NCBI RefSeq assembly: GCF_013753875.1
Contig: NZ_SMDS01000022.1
Location: forward strand, 89,424-153,423
DNA: 64,000 nucleotides
Direction: 5' to 3'
Source of the DNA: Candidatus Pantoea persica
GTDB taxonomy: Bacteria; Pseudomonadota; Gammaproteobacteria; Enterobacterales; Enterobacteriaceae
Positions 59,136 through 64,000 of the stretch are shown in pieces. The notes beneath the pieces were generated by a model that was not told the origin of the DNA, did no database searches, and was given only the letters and a program-made list of their open reading frames with translations. The position numbers and the translations under genes are program-made. The stretch's first letter is position 1. Each line of letters opens with the position of its first letter.

Positions 59136-60012
59136 ATGAAAAAGTTGACTGCACTGGCCGTGATCCTTGGCGCAACGTTAAGCGCCAGCGCCGTGGCAAA
59201 ATATACCATCGCACTGGTGGTCTCTACCCTGAACAACCCCTTCTTCGTCTCGCTGAAAGAGGGCACGCAGAAAGAGGCGGATAAGCTGGGCTATAACTTG
59301 GTAGTGCTCGATTCGCAGAACAACCCGGCAAAAGAGCTGGCGAACGTGCAGGATCTCACCATGCGCGGCGCCAAACTGCTTCTGATTAACCCCACCGACT
59401 CCGATGCGGTCGGCAATGCGGTGAGATGGCCAACCAGGCGAACATTCCAGTAATCACCCTAGACCGCGTGGCGGCGCAGGGCAAAGTGGTCAGTCACGTC
59501 GCCTCTGATAACCGTTTCGGCGGGAAAATGGCGGGCGACTATATCGCCAAACGTCTGGGCGACAGCGCGAAGATTATCGAACTGCAGGGTATTGCGGGCA
59601 CCTCTGCGGCGCGCGAGCGCGGCGGAGGCTTCAAGCAGGACTCTGACACACATAAATTCCAGGTGCTGGCGAGCCAGCCGGCGGACTTCGATCGCACTAA
59701 AGGCCTGAACGTGATGCAGAACCTGCTGCAGGCGCATCCATACGTGCAGGCGGTGTTTGCGCAAAATGATGAAATGGCGCTCGGCGCGTTACGCGCGTTG
59801 CAAACCGCCGGGAAATCTGATGTCGTGGTAGTCGGCTTTGACGGCAACGCCGACAGCGTGACAGCGGTTGAAGGCGGCAAGCTGGCGGCAGCTGTCGCCC
59901 AGATGTGCCGGATAAAATCGGCATTATTGGCGTGGACACTACCGACAAAGTGCTGAAAGGTGAAAAAGTGCAGGCGATCAACCCGGTTGACCTGAAGCTA
60001 GTCACCAAATAA
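59136..60012 (+). pseudogene. rbsB: ribose-binding periplasmic protein RbsB, frameshifted
   Basis: ATG 59136: signal peptide [20 protein letters not shown], then the mature start [21 protein letters not shown]. Frame is lost near 59430 in [16 protein letters not shown] and again near 59900, where KLAAAVAQ-M should lead into [22 protein letters not shown]...DLKLVTK. Everything else is typical RbsB ([52 protein letters not shown]). Confidence 0.9.
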
Positions 60013-60078
60013 CTCAAAGAAAAGCAAGGCAATGCGCCACCTTTAAACCGGTGGTGCACTCTTTCTGGATCACACCCT

Positions 60079-61083
60079 ATGAGCAAAAGCGTAAAACTGG
60101 CCGTTCTCGGCAGCATCAATGCTAACCATATTCTTAACCTGGCTCACTTTCCCCGTCCCGGTGAAACGGTGATCGGGAAACAGTACATCATTGCGTTTGG
60201 CGGCAAAGGAGCTAACTAGGCAGTCGCCGCCGGCCGCGCCGGCGCAGATATCGCCTTTATTGCCTGTCTCGGCGACGATGCCATCGGCGAGCGTATCCGC
60301 GCGCAGCTGGCGCAGGACCGTATCGATACCACGCCGGTAGAAACCGTCGCTGATGAATCGACCGGCGTGGCGATGATTTTCGTTAACGGCGAAGGCGAGA
60401 ACGCCATCGGCATTAGCGCGGGCGCCAATGCTGCACTGACGCCGGCGTGCGTGACGCTTTATCAGCAGGTGATTGCGGATGCCTCCGCGCTGCTGATGCA
60501 GCTGGAGTCGCCGCGGGAGAGCGTGCTGGCCGCGGCGAAAATCGCGCGCGCGAATCAGACGCAGGTCATCCTTAACCCGGCGCCGACGATGCAGCTGGAT
60601 GATGAACTGCTGGCGCTGGTGGATATAATTACGCCGAATGAAACCGAAGCGGAAAGCCTGACCGGCATCGCCGTCACCTGTGACGAAGAGGCGCCGCGCG
60701 CTGCGGAAGCGCTGCACGCCAAAGGCATCGCCACCGTCCTGATTACGCTGGGTCGACGCGGCGTCTGGCTGAGCGAGCAGGGCAAGGGCCAGCTCATCTT
60801 CGGTTTTACGGTAAAAGCCGTGGATACCATCGCGGCGGGCGATACCTTTAACTGCGCCTTTATTACCGCCCGGCTGGAAGGCAAAAGCCTGTATTATGTG
60901 GTGTGTTTCGCTCATGCGGCGGCTGCCATCGCCGTTACGCGTCCGGGCGCGCAGCCCTCTGTGCCGTGGCGCGAAGAGATCGACGAATTTTTACTTCAGC
61001 AGGGCTTAAGCCTTGGCAACCATGAAAGATGTCGCCCGCATGGCGGGCGTCTCCACCTCCACCGTCTCGCACGTGATCAATAA
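60079..61083 (+). pseudogene. rbsK: ribokinase RbsK, amber stop
   Basis: MSKSVKLAVLGSINANHILNLAHFPRPGETVIG, then FGGKGAN-TAG (60217) where Gln is expected. Downstream the whole kinase frame is open, with the NPAP segment, PNETEAESLTGI, ITLGRRGVWLS, and the anion hole and base DTIAAGDTFNCAF. At the 3' end the stop expected before rbsR is missing, and the frame runs to 61083 over the rbsR start, adding about 25 unrelated residues. Confidence 0.88.
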
Positions 61084-61934
61084 TAACCGCTTCGTCAGCG
61101 AAGCGGTGCGAGAGAAAGTCGACCGGGCGATCAGCGCTCTCAACTATGCCCCTTATGCGCTGGCGCGCAGCCTCAAGCTGAATTAGACGCACACGATCCG
61201 CATGCTGCTGACCGCCAGCAGCAACCCGTTTTTACGCCGAAGTCGTGCGCGGCGTGGAAGGGAGCTGTTACGAGCGCGGCTATAGCCTGATCCTCTGCAA
61301 CACGGCGGACGACGAAGAGCGGATGAATCGCAGCCTGGAGACGCTGCTGCAAAAGCGCGTCGACGGACTGCTGATCATGTGTACCGAAAGCCATCTGCCG
61401 TCGGCGGCGATACTCAACCGCTATCCCTACAGTGATGATGGACTAGGCGCCGTTTGAAGGCTGCGGCGACATTATTCAGGACAATGCGCTGCTCGGCAGC
61501 GAAATGGCGACGCAGCATCTGATCGACTGCAGGACTATTACCACGCAATGGAGAAAAACGGTCTGGCGATCTCGCCGGGCTATGTCGTTAACAGCGACTT
61601 TGAATTTCAGGGCGGCTACAACGCGATGACCGCGCTGCTGGCACTGCATACGCCGCCGCAGGCGGTCTTTGCCAGCAACGATGCGATGGCGATCGGCGTC
61701 TATCATGCGCTTTTTCAGGCGGGGATGCGCATTCTGCAGGATATGGCGGTGATGGGCTACGACGATATCGAACTGGCGCGCTATTTGACGCCGCCTCTTT
61801 CCACGATTCACCAGCCGAAAGACGAGCTGGGCCAGCTGGCGATCGATACGCTTATTTATCGGCTGGGCGACCCCGACGGCAGCCAGCAAACGCTGGAGCT
61901 GACGCAGGTGCTGGTTGTGTGCGCGTCGACCTAA
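61013..61934 (+). pseudogene. rbsR: ribose operon repressor RbsR, broken
   Basis: The homologous first codon is TTG (61013), with ATG four codons on (61022). LacI-type HTH intact: [36 protein letters not shown] after LKLN (61183), a frameshift in [10 protein letters not shown], a TAG in MD-WAPFEG (61441), and about 30 codons missing after HLID. The C-terminal effector domain (ASNDAMAIGVYHALFQ, VMGYDDIELARYLTPPLSTIHQPKDELG) is readable. Ends 4 bp into convergent hsrA. Confidence 0.88.
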
Positions 61935-63337
61935 GCGGCTTTTTTCTTTTTATCGCGGTTGGTGATCAGATGACGACCGTCGCCGGGCCGCAGAAGCGCA
62001 AAGGTAAAGGCGGAAATCACCGTTACAGTCCCCATAGTCAGGAAGGTTGCATGGAACTGCGCGACGGTGTCGGCCTCCATCTCCTGATAAAAGCGCAGCA
62101 CCGCCGCGCTCACGGCGACGCCAAAGCTGATCGACAGCTGCTGGGTAACGGCCAGCACGCTGTTGCCGCCGCTGGCGTTATCATCGTTCAGGTCGGCCAG
62201 CGTTATGGTGTTCATTGCGGTGAACTGCGTCGACATCGATATGCCGAGAATAAACAGCGGCAGCAGGAGCAGAATGATGCTTTCGGCAGGCGACTGCAGC
62301 GCAAAGCTGGCGATTAAGATGCCGATGATAATGGTGATCCCGACCAGCGTGCGGCGATAGCCAAGCAGGCGCAGCACCCGCGTCACCGTGGATTTCGCCA
62401 GAATAGAGCCGATTGCCGTCGGCACCATCATGCAGCCCGCCACGACCGCCGAGAAGCCGAAGCCCACCTGTAACATCAAAGGCATTAGAAAAGGAACACA
62501 TCCGGTACCGAGGCGCGAGGCGATATTACCGATAACGCCGACTGAAAAGGTGCGGGTCTTAAACATCGGCAGGCCGATCAGCGGTGCAGGATGAAGGCGC
62601 GCATGCGCGATGATATAGAGAAGCAGCAGCAGTAGACCGGCAAGCAGCGCGCCGGCTGCCAGCCAAGCGGAGACGATGCGCTCGCCAAACAGCTCGATAC
62701 CCACCGAGAGCAGCACCAGCCCCGCGCCGAAAAGCAGAAAGCCGAGAAAATCAAAGCGACGCTTAGGCAGGGTAACGTCCGGCATATATTTGCGCGCATA
62801 GAATACGCCGAGGATGCCGACGGGAATATTTATTAGGAAGATCCAGTGCCAGCTGGCATAGGTGACCAGAATGCCGCCGAGCAGTGGACCCAGTATCGGC
62901 CCGACCAGGCCTGGCATGGTGACAAAGTTCAGCACTGGCAACAGCTCGCTGCGCGGATAGGCGCGCAGCAACGCCAGGCGCGCCACCGGCATCATCATCG
63001 CCCCGCCAACGCCCTGGACGATACGCGACACCACCAGCATCGTCAGCGAGAGGGACAGGGCGCAGGCCAGCGAGCCGAGAGTAAAGATCGTGACCGCCAG
63101 GATAAAGACCTTCCGCGTGCCGAAGCTGTCGGCGAGCCAGCCGCTGACCGGTATTAACATGGCGACAGTTAGCGTATAGCTTATAACGGCGGACTGCATG
63201 GCCAGAGGGGAGCGTTCAAGACTGGTGGCGATAGCGGGAAGGGCCGTGTTAAGGATGGCGGCGTCCAGTGCCTGCATAAAAAACGCCATTGCGGCTATCC
63301 ATGGCAGACCGTCCATACTGCGCGCGGATCGTATCAT
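61931..63337 (-). CDS. hsrA: MFS transporter HsrA (DHA2 family, 14 helices)
   Basis: 468 residues, full length. The N-terminus [33 protein letters not shown] is the DHA2 motif (LDxxIVNxALP). Motif [14 protein letters not shown] and motif [16 protein letters not shown] are intact. Drug-efflux type; raises homocysteine resistance when overproduced in E. coli, natural substrate unknown. Its position immediately before the rrn operon, after rbsR, is that of E. coli (yieO). Stop codon is TAG. It is the only intact gene between mioC and the rRNA apart from asnC. Confidence 0.93.
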   Translation of the reverse strand: MIRSARSMDGLPWIAAMAFFMQALDAAILNTALPAIATSLERSPLAMQSAVISYTLTVAMLIPVSGWLADSFGTRKVFILAVTIFTLGSLACALSLSLTMLVVSRIVQGVGGAMMMPVARLALLRAYPRSELLPVLNFVTMPGLVGPILGPLLGGILVTYASWHWIFLINIPVGILGVFYARKYMPDVTLPKRRFDFLGFLLFGAGLVLLSVGIELFGERIVSAWLAAGALLAGLLLLLLYIIAHARLHPAPLIGLPMFKTRTFSVGVIGNIASRLGTGCVPFLMPLMLQVGFGFSAVVAGCMMVPTAIGSILAKSTVTRVLRLLGYRRTLVGITIIIGILIASFALQSPAESIILLLLPLFILGISMSTQFTAMNTITLADLNDDNASGGNSVLAVTQQLSISFGVAVSAAVLRFYQEMEADTVAQFHATFLTMGTVTVISAFTFALLRPGDGRHLITNRDKKKKAA

Positions 63338-63509
63338 CGAAAATCCTTCTTATAATAGGTATCACTAGCTGGCAAGAGACCGAGGTAACAGCATAGCACC
63401 GGCATAAACGGACGTGATGGCTATTTTCCCGGTTAGCGCCGCCTTTTCGTATGGAATTTGGCCGTTAAGTACCTGCTTTTAACCCGCTTGCTTAAATAAG
63501 GCATGCGGA

Positions 63510-63565
63510 AAATTTTTTAAAAGAAATACTTGTCAGCCGGAAAGAACTCCCTATAACGCGCCTCC
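63510..63565 (+). promoter_or_regulatory. rrn P1 promoter with UP element
   Basis: An AT-rich UP element (AAAATTTTTTAAAAGAAAT) lies directly upstream of TTGTCA (63530-63535), a 16-bp spacer and TATAAC (63552-63557). The GCGCC discriminator and downstream CACTGACACGG agree with E. coli rrn P1. The -10 ends in C instead of T. Confidence 0.85.
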
Positions 63566-63651
63566 ACTGACACGGCACAACGGCTTACGGAATGCGGTGT
63601 TCAGGAGGCTCAGGCAGCTGAGTCGCCGGAGAAAATCGCTGAAAAAAGTGG

Positions 63652-63724
63652 TTGACTCTGAGGGGAAAAAAGCGTAATATGCGCAGCCCGCGACGCTGAA
63701 TAATAGCAGCATGCTCTTTAACAA
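63652..63724 (+). promoter_or_regulatory. rrn P2 promoter and boxA antiterminator
   Basis: TTGACT (63652-63657), 17-bp spacer, TAATAT (63675-63680) and a GC-rich start region. The antitermination boxA TGCTCTTTAACAA is at 63712-63724, followed by the conserved leader (CAGACAATCTGTGTGGGCACTCG). Confidence 0.88.
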
Positions 63725-63851
63725 TTTATCAGACAATCTGTGTGGGCACTCGCAGGACAGATATCAATAAGTCCAAGGACTTTAAAAATATCAAGTCTCA
63801 AGAGTGAACACGTAATTCATTACGAAGTTTAATTCTTTGAGCATCAAACTT

Positions 63852-64000
<149 letters not shown>

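Overview
The window reads as an Enterobacterales chromosome of the Pantoea/Erwinia (Erwiniaceae) type. Core gene order is that of E. coli from about 82 to 85 min (waa locus, coaD-mutM-rpmG-rpmB-radC-coaBC-dut-slmA-pyrE-rph-yicC, then gmk-rpoZ-spoT-trmH-recG, glmS-glmU-atp operon-rsmG-mnmG-oriC-mioC-asnC, then ravA-viaA, kup, rbs, hsrA and an rrn operon). The Klebsiella/Serratia/Erwinia-type LPS core order waaQ-wabG-waaA-waaE and an ovothiol synthase gene (ovoA) point away from E. coli itself. Assignment below family level is inference.

The dominant feature is genome decay. About thirty genes are broken by single-base frameshifts, premature stops (nearly all TAG), short tandem duplications, deletions (several apparently between short direct repeats) or loss of the ATG start, yet most remnants are still full of recognisable sequence. 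This is what a recently host-restricted symbiont or pathogen looks like. Information processing, ATP synthase, peptidoglycan precursor, pyrimidine/CoA synthesis and inner-core LPS genes are intact. Accessory transport (kup, nupC, rbs, pst), regulation (qseBC, asnC, rbsR), envelope decoration (outer-core/O-antigen genes, lpxP) and stress genes (radC, ligB, trmH, ravA-viaA, ygiW, ovoA) are lost.

Layout: 1-7.4 kb LPS core locus (outer part broken, wabG-waaA-waaE intact); 7.4-16.7 kb housekeeping genes with broken radC, nupC and a DUF3574 lipoprotein; 16.8-24.4 kb a graveyard (TM2 protein, lpxP, D-threonine-aldolase-like gene, SRPBCC protein, flippase fragment, yicG, ligB); 24.6-30.4 kb gmk-rpoZ-spoT-(trmH)-recG; 30.45-32.3 kb the left part of a Mu-like prophage joined to the first ~58 codons of pstS, which marks a synteny breakpoint; 32.3-46.2 kb glmS, glmU, the atp operon, rsmG and mnmG; 46.2-46.66 kb oriC with altered DnaA boxes; 46.66-63.3 kb mioC, asnC (ATA start), decayed ovoA, viaA, ravA, kup, qseBC, ygiW and the whole rbs operon, then intact hsrA; 63.5-64 kb rrn promoters and a 16S rRNA start carrying an internal deletion of roughly 575 nt (real or assembly-made).

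I found no convincing new defence or metabolic system. The most notable items are the candidate Mu-like transposase-binding repeats at the breakpoint, the deleted 16S gene, the altered oriC, two ATG-to-ATA start losses, the amber-rich stop spectrum, and a slippage-type mutation signature seen in several unrelated genes.
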